Shown here: one piece after another, positions 1 to 8,663 of the stretch
How positions within the stretch are numbered: position 1 is the first letter of the stretch
Layout: each line of letters starts with the position of its first letter
DNA from: Streptomyces ferrugineus
GTDB lineage: Bacteria; Actinomycetota; Actinomycetes; Streptomycetales; Streptomycetaceae
Direction of reading: 5' to 3'
Assembly: GCF_015160855.1 (NCBI RefSeq)
Contig: NZ_CP063373.1
Location: forward strand, 7,849,001-7,913,000
Length of the DNA: 64,000 bases
The notes under the pieces: model-generated
Told to the model about the DNA's origin: nothing
Seen by the model: the letters and a program-made list of their open reading frames with translations, nothing else
Database searches by the model: none
Program-made: the position numbers and the translations under genes

Positions 1-1
1 G

Positions 2-487
2 GCGGCGTTGGAGGCGGCGCGGTCGGGGGCCGTACCGGAACAGGCCGCGGGCACCGCCGAGGACGAACTGGTCGTCGGGCTCTCGGCACCGGCCGGGCCC
101 ATCGCCGCGGCGGCGGCGTACAAGCAGGCCGAGCAGGCGCTGTCGGTGGCGCGGCGGCGGGGGCGCGTCTTCGTGGAGCACGAGCAGCTGGCGGCGGGGT
201 CCGTGCTGCCGCTGCTCGCGGACGACGCGGTGAAGGCGTTCGCGGACGGGCTGCTGCGGGCGCTGCACGAGCACGACGCGACCGGGCGGGGGGATCTGGT
301 GGCCTCGCTGCGGGCGTGGCTGTCGCGGCACGGGCAGTGGGACGCGGCGGCCGCCGATCTGGGTGTGCATCGGCATACCCTGCGGTACCGGATGCGGCGG
401 GTGGAGGAGATTCTGGGGCGGTCGCTGGACGACGCGGATGTGCGGATGGAGCTGTGGCTGGCGTTGAAGGCGACGTCGTCGGAGTAG
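2..487 (+). CDS. PucR-family transcriptional regulator, C-terminal part (5' end outside window)
   Basis: The reading frame is open from the first bases of the window and ends in TAG, so this is the last 161 residues of a longer protein. The final 55 residues match the PucR C-terminal helix-turn-helix: a Leu-rich helix, 'WDAAAADLGVHRHTLRYRMRRVEEILG', then 'DVRMELWLALKA'. Family members are cytoplasmic activators of purine, amine or amino-acid catabolism genes. Sitting next to a polyamine-catabolism operon, it may regulate amine use, but that is inference. The sensory N-terminal part cannot be seen. Confidence 0.85.
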   Translation, partial: AALEAARSGAVPEQAAGTAEDELVVGLSAPAGPIAAAAAYKQAEQALSVARRRGRVFVEHEQLAAGSVLPLLADDAVKAFADGLLRALHEHDATGRGDLVASLRAWLSRHGQWDAAAADLGVHRHTLRYRMRRVEEILGRSLDDADVRMELWLALKATSSE

Positions 488-532
488 GCGTCGAGGCGCC
501 TGCTCCGTCAACGCGAGCATGCCGGGCCGCCG

Positions 533-2326
533 TCAGCCGAAGTAGCCGTCGAACGTCCGCTGGAACTCCCAGCCCCCGTACCGGTCCCAGTTGATCGACC
601 ACGTCATCAGCCCGCGCAGGCCCGGCCAGGTGCCGTGGGTCGCGTAGGAACCGCAGTCGGTCTTCTTCGTCAGGCAGTCGAGGGTCCTGGTGACCTCGGC
701 CGGCGGGACGTGACCGTTGCCCGCGTTGGCCGAGGCCGGCATGCCGATCGCGATCTGGTCGGGGCGCAGGGGCGGGAAGACGTTGCTAGCGTCGCCCGCG
801 ACCGGGAAGCCGGTGAGGAGCATGTCGGTCATGGCGATGTGGAAGTCGGCGCCGCCCATGGAGTGGTACTGGTTGTCGAGGCCCATGATCGGGCCCGAGT
901 TGTAGTCCTGGACGTGCAGGAGCGTCAGGTCGTCGCGCAGGGCGTGGATGACCGGGAGGTACGCCCCCGCCCTCGGGTCCTGGCCGCCCCAGGGGCCGGT
1001 GCCGTAGTACTGGTAGCCGAGCTGGACGAAGAAGGTCTCGGGGGCCATCGTCAGCACGAAGGCGTCGCCGTAGCGGGCCTTGAGGGTCTTCAGCGCCGAG
1101 ATGAGGTTGACGATCACCGGGGTCCTGGGGTTCTTGAAGTCGGTGTCGTCGGCGTTCAGGGCGAGGGAGTGGCCCTCGAAGTCGATGTCCAGACCGTCGA
1201 GGCCGTACTCGTCGATGATCTTGGAGACCGAGGTGACGAAGGTGTCCCGCGCCGCCGTGGTCGTCAGCTGCACCTGGCCGTTCTGACCGCCGATGGAGAT
1301 CAGCACCTTCTTGCCGGCCGCCTGCTTGGCCTTGATCGCCGCCTTGAAGTCGGCGTCGGACTCGACGTTCGGGCACTCGGTGGCCGGGCAGCGCTCGAAG
1401 CGTATGTCGCCCGAGGTGACCGAGGTGGGTTCGCCGAAGGCCAGGTCGATGACGTCCCAGCTGTCGGGGACGTCGGCGAGTCGGGTGTAGCCGGAGCCGT
1501 TGGCGAAGCTCGCGTGGAGGTAGCCGACCAGGGCGTGCGCCGGGAGGTCGGTGCCGCCGCCGTCCGGTCCCTCGGTGGTCGTGGCCGTCACCGTGGCCGA
1601 CCTCGCCGACTCGCCCGCCTCGTTCTCCGCGGCGACCTGGAAGCGGTACGCCGTGGCGGGCGAGAGGCCGCCGATTGTCGCCGAAGTGCCGGTCACCGTC
1701 TGAGCCTTGGCGCCGTCGCGGTAGACCGCGTAGCCCGTCGCGCCGGGCACCGGCGACCAGGACAGGGCGACGGTGGATGCGGTGACCGCGCCCGTCTTCA
1801 GGCCGGTCGGCGCCGCGGGCGGTTGGGCGGTGTCGCCGCCCGGGCCGACGAGGGTGATGTCGTCGGCGTGGTAGGCGCCGGTGCCGTACCAGCCGTGGGT
1901 GTAGATGGTGACGCGGGTGGTGGCGGGGCCCGTGCGGAAGGCCGTCGTGAGCTGTTGCCAACCGGGGGCCGACTGGGTCCAGGTGGAGACGTCGGTGGTG
2001 CCGGTGCCGCTCGCGCCGAGGTGGACGTAGGAGCCGCGGACGTAGCCGGACAGCGTGTACTGGGAGTCCGGTCGCACGGTCACCGTCTGGGCGCAGCGCG
2101 CGTTGTCGGCTCCGGCCGGGGTCGCCTGGAGGGCCGAGTCGCCGCTGCGGACAGGTGAGTTGACGGTCGTGCCGGCCGTGCAGGTCCAGCCGTCGAGGCC
2201 GGCTTCGAAACCTCCGTTGCGGGCGAGGTCCGCGTCTGCCGCACGGGCGGCCGACGAGAGCGCGGTGAGGCCGGGCAGGGTCAGTGCCGCGGCGGTGAGG
2301 AGGGCGAGGGGTCTGAAGCGATCCAC
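533..2326 (-). CDS. Secreted GH18 chitinase with carbohydrate-binding and fibronectin III domains
   Basis: A 597-residue exported enzyme predicted to hydrolyse chitin. Residues 1-30 form a Sec signal peptide (Arg, then a Leu/Ala core, 'AARAADA' cleavage region). Residues 33-162 look like a carbohydrate-binding beta-sandwich ('NGGFEAGLDGWTC'), 170-252 form a fibronectin type III domain, and 263-597 a GH18 barrel. The catalytic DxxDxDxE motif is D377-G-L-D380-I-D382-F-E384, with E384 the acid, and the upstream 'KVLISIGG' strand is present. Start is GTG at 2326 behind GGAGG. A DasR-type operator lies about 60 bp upstream, so GlcNAc-responsive repression is likely. The enzyme would feed chitin-derived sugars to the cell. 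Confidence 0.95.
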   Translation of the reverse strand: MDRFRPLALLTAAALTLPGLTALSSAARAADADLARNGGFEAGLDGWTCTAGTTVNSPVRSGDSALQATPAGADNARCAQTVTVRPDSQYTLSGYVRGSYVHLGASGTGTTDVSTWTQSAPGWQQLTTAFRTGPATTRVTIYTHGWYGTGAYHADDITLVGPGGDTAQPPAAPTGLKTGAVTASTVALSWSPVPGATGYAVYRDGAKAQTVTGTSATIGGLSPATAYRFQVAAENEAGESARSATVTATTTEGPDGGGTDLPAHALVGYLHASFANGSGYTRLADVPDSWDVIDLAFGEPTSVTSGDIRFERCPATECPNVESDADFKAAIKAKQAAGKKVLISIGGQNGQVQLTTTAARDTFVTSVSKIIDEYGLDGLDIDFEGHSLALNADDTDFKNPRTPVIVNLISALKTLKARYGDAFVLTMAPETFFVQLGYQYYGTGPWGGQDPRAGAYLPVIHALRDDLTLLHVQDYNSGPIMGLDNQYHSMGGADFHIAMTDMLLTGFPVAGDASNVFPPLRPDQIAIGMPASANAGNGHVPPAEVTRTLDCLTKKTDCGSYATHGTWPGLRGLMTWSINWDRYGGWEFQRTFDGYFG

Positions 2327-2385
2327 AAGTGCCTCCGGGCATGGGGGATTTGGAGGGTGGAGTCAGGGTGGAGCCGCCCTCAACT

Positions 2386-2397
2386 TGGTCCAGACCA
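2386..2397. promoter_or_regulatory. DasR-responsive element (dre) in the chitinase promoter
   Basis: TGGTCCAGACCA is a near-perfect palindrome matching the published dre consensus around TGGTCTAGACCA. On the minus strand it lies just downstream of a TTGACA -35 hexamer (2406-2411), so a bound repressor would block RNA polymerase. Overlap of this motif with chitinase promoters is well known in Streptomyces. Confidence 0.8.
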
Positions 2398-2405
2398 ATT
2401 GCCCT

Positions 2406-2411
2406 TGTCAA
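2406..2411 (-). promoter_or_regulatory. Putative -35 hexamer of the chitinase promoter
   Basis: TTGACA on the minus strand, 80 bp upstream of the chitinase GTG. The region 17-18 bp further downstream is only a weak -10 match, and the operator fills the spacer. Confidence 0.5.
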
Positions 2412-2424
2412 GGGTTCGCGCAGG

Positions 2425-2877
2425 CTAGCGGTCCTCCTCCGCGGCCAGCCCCGCCGCCGCCTCGTGCATGGCCAGTTCGAGGAGGGCCGGGTCGGTGAGG
2501 GTGCCGGTGCCGTCCGGTGGGACCAGCCAGCGGATGCCGCCGGTGGCACGGCCCGGGTACGGGACGACGATCCAGGTGCCGGCCCCGGCCGTGCGGATGC
2601 CGGTGCCGAGCCAGCGGGCGGCCGTGCCGGGCGGCACGAAGAAGCCCATGCGCGAGTCGCCGAAGTCGACCAGGACCGGACCGAGTTGGTCGAGGATGCG
2701 AGTGAGGACGTCGAGGGTCGGATAGCCGAGTTCGCCCGGCAGGATGAGTACGTCCCAGGCCTTGCCGGCCGGCAGCAGCGCGACCCCGAGGGGGTTGCGT
2801 TCCCACTCCCAGCGGCAGGCCTCGGGATTCGGAGCGGCGGATGCCAGCCACTCGACCGCCGTCTTCGCCCCTGTCAT
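2425..2877 (-). CDS. Conserved actinobacterial protein of unknown function
   Basis: A 150-residue soluble protein with no signal peptide. I chose the ATG at 2877 over the longer frame because GGAGGTCACC sits just upstream. It has alternating strands and helices ('VALLPAGKAWDVLILP', 'VLVDFGDSRMGFFVPPGTAARW', 'WLVPPDGTGTLTDPALLELAMHEAA'). The layout resembles the N-terminal fold of bifunctional primase/polymerase-like proteins found as short stand-alone copies in Streptomyces, but no catalytic motif is clear. It lies between the polyamine operon and the chitinase promoter. Function is not assigned. Confidence 0.75.
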   Translation of the reverse strand: MTGAKTAVEWLASAAPNPEACRWEWERNPLGVALLPAGKAWDVLILPGELGYPTLDVLTRILDQLGPVLVDFGDSRMGFFVPPGTAARWLGTGIRTAGAGTWIVVPYPGRATGGIRWLVPPDGTGTLTDPALLELAMHEAAAGLAAEEDR

Positions 2878-2990
2878 GGCGGTGACCTCCCTGTCTGTCG
2901 TGGACGCTGGTCGCGTCACGAGGGAGAGGGGGGTCACCCGGCCGGCATTACGCGGGTTTTCCCGACCAGTTCAAAGTGACTTGGATCACA

Positions 2991-4409
2991 TCAGCTGTCG
3001 AAGCCGAGGCCCAGCCGGTCCATCGTCCTCAGCCACAGATTGCGCCGCCCGCCGTGCGCGTCCGCGCGGGCCAGCGACCACTTGGTGAGCGCGATGCCGG
3101 TCCAGGCGAAGGGCTCGGGCGGGAACGGCAGCGGCTTCTTGCGGACCATTTCCAGCTGTGTGCGCTCCGTGCGCTCCCCCGCCAGCAGATCCAGCATCAC
3201 GTCGGCGCCGAACCGGGTCGCGCCGACGCCGAGACCGGTGAAACCGGCCGCGTACGCCACGTTGCCCTGGTGGGCGGTGCCGAAGAACGCCGAGAAGCGC
3301 GAGCAGGTGTCGATCGCGCCGCCCCACGCGTGGGTGAAGCGGACGCCCTCCAGCTGCGGGAAGCAGGTGAAGAAGTGCCCGGCGAGCTTGGCGTACGTCT
3401 CCGGGCGGTCGTCGTATTCGGCACGGACCCGACCGCCGTACGGGTAGATCGCGTCGTAGCCGCCCCAGAGGACGCGGTTGTCGGCGGAGAGGCGGAAGTA
3501 GTGGAACTGGTTCGCCGAGTCGCCGAGGCCCTGCCGGTTCTTCCAGCCGATCGAGGACAGTTGCCCGGCGCTGAGCGGCTCGGTCATCAGGGCGTAGTCG
3601 TAGACCGGGACGGTGTAGGCGCGCACGCGCCTGACCAGGTTGGGGAAGATGTTCGTGCCGAGGGCGACCTTGCGGGCGCGGACCTGGCCGTAGGGGGTGC
3701 GTACGGCCATGCCGGCGCCGTACGGCTTCAGGGTGAGGGCGGGGGTGTGCTCGTGGATGCGGACGCCGAGGTCGAGGCACGCCCGCTTCAGTCCCCAGAC
3801 CAGCTTGGCGGGGTTCAGCATGGCGACACCCCGGCGGTCGTACAGGCCCGCCCGGAATGTCGGCGAGTCGACCTGTTCCCGTACCGCGTCGGCGTCCAGG
3901 AACTCCACGCCGTCGGCCAGCCCCTGGCGTTCGAGCTCCTCGTACCAGTCCCGCAGCTCCCACGCCTGGTACGTCTCGGTCGCGACGTCGATCTCGCCGG
4001 TGCGCTCGAAGTCGCAGTCCAGGGAGTAGCGGGCGACCGCCTTCTCGATCTCGTCGAGGTTGCGGGCGCCCAGCTCCTGCAGCTGGTGGATCTCGTCGGG
4101 CCAGCGGGCGAGCCCGTTGGGCAGCCCGTGGGTGAGGGAGGCGGCGCAGAAGCCGCCGTTGCGGCCGGAGGCGGCCCAGCCCACCTCGCGGCCTTCCAGC
4201 AGCACCACGTCCCGCTGCGGGTCGCGCTCCTTGGCGAGCAGCGCGGTCCACAGTCCGCTGTATCCGCCGCCGACGACCAGCACATCGCAGGTCTCGGCGG
4301 TGGTGAGGGCGGCCTCGGGACGGGGGCGGCCGGGGTCGTCCAGCCAGTACGGGACCGGCTGGGCATCGGAAAGCGACTTCGTCCAACGGGTCATGGCGCT
4401 TGGGGCCAT
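2991..4409 (-). CDS. FAD-dependent amine oxidase (DAO family, gamma-glutamylputrescine oxidase-like)
   Basis: A 472-residue flavoprotein. The N-terminal Rossmann motif 'VLVVGGGYSGLWTALLAKE' (about residues 43-61) binds the FAD ADP moiety, followed by 'VVLLEG'. The 'GGAIDTCSRFSAFFG' and 'AAGFTGLGVGATRFGA' segments near the C-terminus match the second FAD-contact region of the DadA/PuuB class. The start at 4409 is 22 bp below the potC stop. As the last gene of the transporter operon it probably oxidises imported putrescine or a gamma-glutamyl derivative to the aldehyde, which the operon's dehydrogenase would then oxidise. The exact substrate is inference. Confidence 0.85.
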   Translation of the reverse strand: MAPSAMTRWTKSLSDAQPVPYWLDDPGRPRPEAALTTAETCDVLVVGGGYSGLWTALLAKERDPQRDVVLLEGREVGWAASGRNGGFCAASLTHGLPNGLARWPDEIHQLQELGARNLDEIEKAVARYSLDCDFERTGEIDVATETYQAWELRDWYEELERQGLADGVEFLDADAVREQVDSPTFRAGLYDRRGVAMLNPAKLVWGLKRACLDLGVRIHEHTPALTLKPYGAGMAVRTPYGQVRARKVALGTNIFPNLVRRVRAYTVPVYDYALMTEPLSAGQLSSIGWKNRQGLGDSANQFHYFRLSADNRVLWGGYDAIYPYGGRVRAEYDDRPETYAKLAGHFFTCFPQLEGVRFTHAWGGAIDTCSRFSAFFGTAHQGNVAYAAGFTGLGVGATRFGADVMLDLLAGERTERTQLEMVRKKPLPFPPEPFAWTGIALTKWSLARADAHGGRRNLWLRTMDRLGLGFDS

Positions 4410-4431
4410 GATTTCAACTCCCTACCGGGGT

Positions 4432-5232
4432 TTATGCCTTCTGCTTGTTCCGGCGATTACTGATGATCATCGAGGTCAGGACGAACAGTACGGCGACGAC
4501 GAACATGGCCGTACCGATGACATTGATCTGAACGGGCGTTCCGCGCTGTGCCGATCCCCAGACGAACATCGGGAAGGTGACGGTGGAGCCCGCGTTGAAA
4601 TTGGTGATGATGAAATCGTCGAAGGAGAGCGCGAAGGCGAGCAGCGCGCCCGCCGCGATTCCGGGGGCGGCGATCGGCAGGGTGACCCGGACGAACGTCT
4701 GGAACGGTCCGGCGTACAGGTCCTGCGCGGCCTGCTCCAGCCTCGGGTCCATCGACATCACACGCGCCTTGACGGCGACCACGACGAAGCTGAGGCAGAA
4801 CATGATGTGGGCGATCAGGATCGTCCAGAAGCCGAGCTGGGCGCCCATGTTGAGGAACAGGGTGAGCAGCGAGGCCGCCATGACGACCTCGGGCATCGCC
4901 ATCGGCAGGAAGATCAGCGAGTTGATGGCGCCACGGGCGCGGAAGCGGTAGCGGACCAGCGCGAAGGCGATGAGCGTGCCGAGCAGCGTGGCGCCGAGCG
5001 TCGCCCAGAACGCGATCTGAAGGCTGATCGCCAGCGAGTCGCACAAGCCGGAGACTCCGCACGGGTCCTTCCAGGCGTCCGTGGAGAACTCCTGCCACGC
5101 GTAGTTGAAGCGCCCCTTCGGTTTGTTGAAGGAGAAGATCGTCACGACGACGTTGGGCAGCAGGAGATAAGCGAGCGTCAGCAGTCCCGCGATGACGACG
5201 AGATTGCGCTTGAGCCAGTTGACGACGGTCAT
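4432..5232 (-). CDS. potC: Polyamine ABC transporter permease, PotC type
   Basis: A 266-residue inner membrane permease with about six transmembrane helices. The cytoplasmic EAA loop is recognisable ('EQAAQDLYAGPFQTFVRVTLP', about 160-180), the surface that contacts the ATPase. The ATG directly follows the potB TAA with no spacer, so the two are probably co-translated. It would form the transmembrane channel with PotB. Confidence 0.9.
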   Translation of the reverse strand: MTVVNWLKRNLVVIAGLLTLAYLLLPNVVVTIFSFNKPKGRFNYAWQEFSTDAWKDPCGVSGLCDSLAISLQIAFWATLGATLLGTLIAFALVRYRFRARGAINSLIFLPMAMPEVVMAASLLTLFLNMGAQLGFWTILIAHIMFCLSFVVVAVKARVMSMDPRLEQAAQDLYAGPFQTFVRVTLPIAAPGIAAGALLAFALSFDDFIITNFNAGSTVTFPMFVWGSAQRGTPVQINVIGTAMFVVAVLFVLTSMIISNRRNKQKA

Positions 5233-6162
5233 TTAAACCAGATCCTCCGTGCCGGCCCTGCGGATGTAGAGCGTCACCATGACGAGGATGGCGGCCATGA
5301 GAATGAAGGAGAGCGCCGCGGCCGTCGGATAGTCCAGAATCCGCAGGAACTGCGTCTGGATGACGTTTCCGACCATGCGGGTGTCGGTGGAGCCGAGCAG
5401 GTCCGCGTTGACGTAGTCACCGGCCGCCGGGATGAAGGTCAGCAGGGTGCCGGAGACGACGCCTGGCATCGACAGCGGGAAGGTGACCCTGCGGAAGGTG
5501 GTGACCGGCTTGGCGTACAGGTCGCCGGCCGCCTCGTGCAGCCGTGGGTCGATGCGCTCCAGCGAGGTGTAGAGCGGCAGCACCATGAACGGCAAGAAGT
5601 TGTACGTCAGACCGCACACCACCGCGAGCGGTGTGGCCAGCACCCGGTCGCCCTCGGTCATGCCGAGCCAGCTGGTGACGTCCAGGACGTGCAGTGTGTT
5701 CAGGGCGCCGACCACCGGGCCGCCGTCCGCGAGGATCGTCTTCCAGGCGAGGGTGCGGATCAGGAAGCTGGTGAAGAACGGCGCGATCACCAGGATCATG
5801 ATCAGGTTCCGCCAGCGGCCGGCCCGGAAGGCGATCAGGTAGGCGAGCGGATAGCCGAGGATCAGGCACAGGATCGTCGCCGAGCCGGCGTAGAGCACCG
5901 AGCGCAGGAACTGCGGGTAGTACTCGGACAGCGCGTCCCAGTAGGTCGCGAAGTGCCAGGTGACCTGGTAGCCCTCCTCCAGGGAGCCCGTCTGCACGGA
6001 CGTGGAGGCCTGGTAGATCATCGGCATCGCGAAGAAGATCAGCAGCCACAGGATGCCGGGCAGCAGGAGCCAGTACGGCGTCCAGCGGCCCCTCTTGCGC
6101 GGCGGCTTCTTCTCGTCGGCCGCCGGGGACAGCGGCGGTGGCGCCTCGGTGAGTGTCGCCAT
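5233..6162 (-). CDS. potB: Polyamine ABC transporter permease, PotB type
   Basis: A 309-residue permease. The frame is open far upstream, but the start must be the ATG at 6162, which overlaps the potA stop (TGATG). The cytoplasmic N-terminus is Pro/Lys/Arg-rich, then about six membrane helices beginning 'LLLPGILWLLIFFAMPMIY'. The EAA-type loop 'HEAAGDLYAKPVTTFRRVTFPLS' is present. It pairs with PotC and is powered by PotA. Confidence 0.9.
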   Translation of the reverse strand: MATLTEAPPPLSPAADEKKPPRKRGRWTPYWLLLPGILWLLIFFAMPMIYQASTSVQTGSLEEGYQVTWHFATYWDALSEYYPQFLRSVLYAGSATILCLILGYPLAYLIAFRAGRWRNLIMILVIAPFFTSFLIRTLAWKTILADGGPVVGALNTLHVLDVTSWLGMTEGDRVLATPLAVVCGLTYNFLPFMVLPLYTSLERIDPRLHEAAGDLYAKPVTTFRRVTFPLSMPGVVSGTLLTFIPAAGDYVNADLLGSTDTRMVGNVIQTQFLRILDYPTAAALSFILMAAILVMVTLYIRRAGTEDLV

Positions 6163-7325
6163 CAGACCGCCGCCTCTTCCTCGGTGCCGGCGGAGCCCAC
6201 TGTCCCAGCAAGCAGGGACTGGGCCGCGTCGAGGCCGAAGGTGTGCGCCGGGTTCCAGTGCAGGACGACATCGGCGCCGGGCACCAGCCGGGCGTCGCGG
6301 TCGATGTTCTGGGCGTAGACCTCGAACTCGGGGCAGACGGGGCTGTCGACGACGTACTGCGTGGAGACGCCGATGAACGAGGAGTCCGCGATCCTGCCGG
6401 TGATCCGGTTGCGGCCCTCGGGGATCTCCCCCGCCTCGTCGGCGTGGGTGAGGGAGATCTTCTCGGGGCGTACGCCGACCAGGACCTTGCCGCCGGTCGT
6501 CGTGGGCGCGCCGCACCGCGACTCGGGCAGCACGAGCTTGCCGCCGCCCGCCTTCAGCACGATGTCGTCGCCGCTCTTGGAGTCGACCTCGGCCTCGATG
6601 AAGTTCGAGGTGCCGAGGAAGTTGGCGACGAACGTCGTGCTCGGGTTCTCGTACAGGTCGTTCGGGGAGCCGAGCTGTTCGACGCGGCCCGCGTTCATCA
6701 CGGCGACCGTGTCGGCCATGGTCATGGCCTCCTCCTGGTCGTGCGTGACGTGGATGAAGGTGATGCCGACCTCGGTCTGGATGCGCTTGAGCTCGAGCTG
6801 CATCTGGCGGCGCAGCTTGAGGTCGAGGGCGCCGAGGGGCTCGTCGAGGAGGAGCACCTTGGGGTGGTTGATGAGGGCCCGGGCGACGGCCACCCGCTGC
6901 TGCTGGCCACCCGACAGCTGATGCGGCTTCTTGCGGGCCTGCTCGCCGAGCTGGACGAGGTCGAGCATCTCCTCGACCTGCTTCTTCACGCTCTTGATGC
7001 CGCGCCGACGCAGGCCGAAGGCGACGTTCTCGAAGATGTCGAGGTGCGGGAAGAGGGCGTAGGACTGGAAGACGGTGTTCACCGGCCGCTTGTACGGCGG
7101 GAGTGCGGTCACGTCCTGCTCGCCGAGGTGGACGGTGCCGGAGGAAGGTTCCTCCAGACCGGCGATCATGCGCAGGGTGGTGGTCTTGCCGCAGCCGGAG
7201 GCGCCGAGCAGGGCGAAGAAGGAGCCCTGGGGGACGGTCAGGTCGAGCGGGTGTACGGCGGTGAAGGAGCCGTAGGTCTTGCTGATGCCGGAGAGGCGGA
7301 CGTCGCCGCTGGTGTCGTTCGTCAT
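6162..7325 (-). CDS. potA: Polyamine ABC transporter ATP-binding protein, PotA type
   Basis: A 387-residue ABC ATPase. Walker A is GASGCGKTT (41-49), the signature 'LSGGQQQRVAVARAL' lies near residue 140, and Walker B 'VLLLDEPLGALD' follows, then the H-loop 'THDQEEA'. The C-terminal 130 residues form a TOBE-type regulatory domain ('VLVGVRPEKISL'). It lies 7 bp below potD and overlaps potB by one base, placing it in the uptake operon. Role: hydrolyses ATP at the cytoplasmic face to drive putrescine/spermidine import. Confidence 0.93.
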   Translation of the reverse strand: MTNDTSGDVRLSGISKTYGSFTAVHPLDLTVPQGSFFALLGASGCGKTTTLRMIAGLEEPSSGTVHLGEQDVTALPPYKRPVNTVFQSYALFPHLDIFENVAFGLRRRGIKSVKKQVEEMLDLVQLGEQARKKPHQLSGGQQQRVAVARALINHPKVLLLDEPLGALDLKLRRQMQLELKRIQTEVGITFIHVTHDQEEAMTMADTVAVMNAGRVEQLGSPNDLYENPSTTFVANFLGTSNFIEAEVDSKSGDDIVLKAGGGKLVLPESRCGAPTTTGGKVLVGVRPEKISLTHADEAGEIPEGRNRITGRIADSSFIGVSTQYVVDSPVCPEFEVYAQNIDRDARLVPGADVVLHWNPAHTFGLDAAQSLLAGTVGSAGTEEEAAV

Positions 7326-7332
7326 GGTGTGG

Positions 7333-8580
7333 TCACGCCCCTGTGAGCTTCGCGAACTTCTCTTCGTAGGCCGTCTCTTCCTTCGAGCTCAGGGAGCGGA
7401 AGGCGCGGGACTTGGCCTGCATGGCCTTGTCGGGGAGGATCAGCGGGTTGTTCGCCGCGTCCTCGTCGATCTTCGCGAGCTCTTCCCGCACGCCGTCCAC
7501 GGGACAGACGTAGTTGATGTAGGCGGCGAGCTCGGCGGCGGCCTTCGGCTCGTAGTAGTAGTCGATGAGCCGCTCGGCGTTCGTCTTGTGACGGGCCTTG
7601 TTGGGGACGAGCATGTTGTCGCTGGACGTCATGTAGCCGCTGTCCGGGATCAGGAAGTCGATGTCCGGGCTGTCGGCCTTGAGCTGTACGACGTCACCGG
7701 CCCAGGCCAGACATGCCGCGAAGTCGCCGCTGGTGAGGTCGGAGGTGTAGTCGTTGCCGGTGAAGCGGCGGATCTGCTTGTTGTCGACGGCCTTCTGGAG
7801 GCGGGCGACGGCGGCGTCGTAGTCGTCGTCCGTGAACTTCGCGGGGTCCTTGTCCATGTCGAGCAGCGTCATCCCGATGGTGTCGCGCATCTCGGTGAGC
7901 AGCCCGACCCGGCCCTTGAGCCTGGGGTTGTCGAGCAGATCGGACAGCGTCTTCACCTCGACGCCGTCGAGCGCCTTCTTGTTGTAGGCGATGACGGTCG
8001 AGATGCCCTGCCAGGGGTAGGAGTAGGCCCGTCCCGGGTCCCAGTCGGGGTCGCGGAACTGCGGGGACAGGTTGGCGAAGGCGTGCGGCAGGTTGGACGG
8101 GTCCAGTTTCTGGACCCACCCGAGCCGGATCAGCCGTCCCGCGAGCCAGTCCGTCAGGACGACGATGTCGCGGCCGGTGTCCTGCCCCGCCGCGAGCTGC
8201 GGCTTGATCTTCCCGAAGAACTCGTTGTTGTCGTTGATGTCCTCGGTGTACTTGACCTTGATGCCGGTCCGCTTCGTGAACTGCTCCAGCGTCGGATGGC
8301 GCTTGCCGCTGTCGTCGACGTCCATGTACTCGGTCCAGTTGGAGAAGGAGACCTGCTTCTCCTGGGCCGAGTGGTCCTCGGCGGACGTGCCGCCCTCGGT
8401 CTTGCCGGCCGCGGGGATCCCGCAGGCGCTGAGCGTCCCAAGGCCGCCCACCGCGAGCGCGCCGCCCGCGGAGGCGCGCAGCAGGGAACGGCGGGTCATG
8501 GCGGCCCGGCCGTTGCTCAGGCTGCGCCGCATGGCGGCCACTTGGGCCGGGGACAGGCGGTCGGGCTCGTACTGCTCCAT
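7333..8580 (-). CDS. potD: Polyamine-binding lipoprotein, PotD/PotF type
   Basis: A 415-residue extracellular solute-binding protein. Its N-terminus carries a twin-arginine motif ('TRRSLLRASAGG') followed by a hydrophobic stretch and a lipobox 'LSAC', so it is probably a Tat-exported lipoprotein. 'VSFSNWTEYMDVDD' and 'TGIKVKYTEDINDNNEFFGKI' match the polyamine-binding protein family, where Trp, Tyr and acidic residues hold the diamine. The ATG at 8580 has GGAGG-like sequence upstream. It delivers substrate to PotBC. Confidence 0.9.
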   Translation of the reverse strand: MEQYEPDRLSPAQVAAMRRSLSNGRAAMTRRSLLRASAGGALAVGGLGTLSACGIPAAGKTEGGTSAEDHSAQEKQVSFSNWTEYMDVDDSGKRHPTLEQFTKRTGIKVKYTEDINDNNEFFGKIKPQLAAGQDTGRDIVVLTDWLAGRLIRLGWVQKLDPSNLPHAFANLSPQFRDPDWDPGRAYSYPWQGISTVIAYNKKALDGVEVKTLSDLLDNPRLKGRVGLLTEMRDTIGMTLLDMDKDPAKFTDDDYDAAVARLQKAVDNKQIRRFTGNDYTSDLTSGDFAACLAWAGDVVQLKADSPDIDFLIPDSGYMTSSDNMLVPNKARHKTNAERLIDYYYEPKAAAELAAYINYVCPVDGVREELAKIDEDAANNPLILPDKAMQAKSRAFRSLSSKEETAYEEKFAKLTGA

Positions 8581-8663
8581 GCGCGTGGTGCCCTTTCGGA
8601 GGAGGGAACGGCCGGGCGAGGGTCGGGCGCCCGGCCGCGCCTGCTGATCTGGTGCCTATCTGG

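Noticed and set aside
2341..2380. Second DasR site near the chitinase start
   Set aside because: No other TGGTCTAGACCA-like palindrome is present in the leader.
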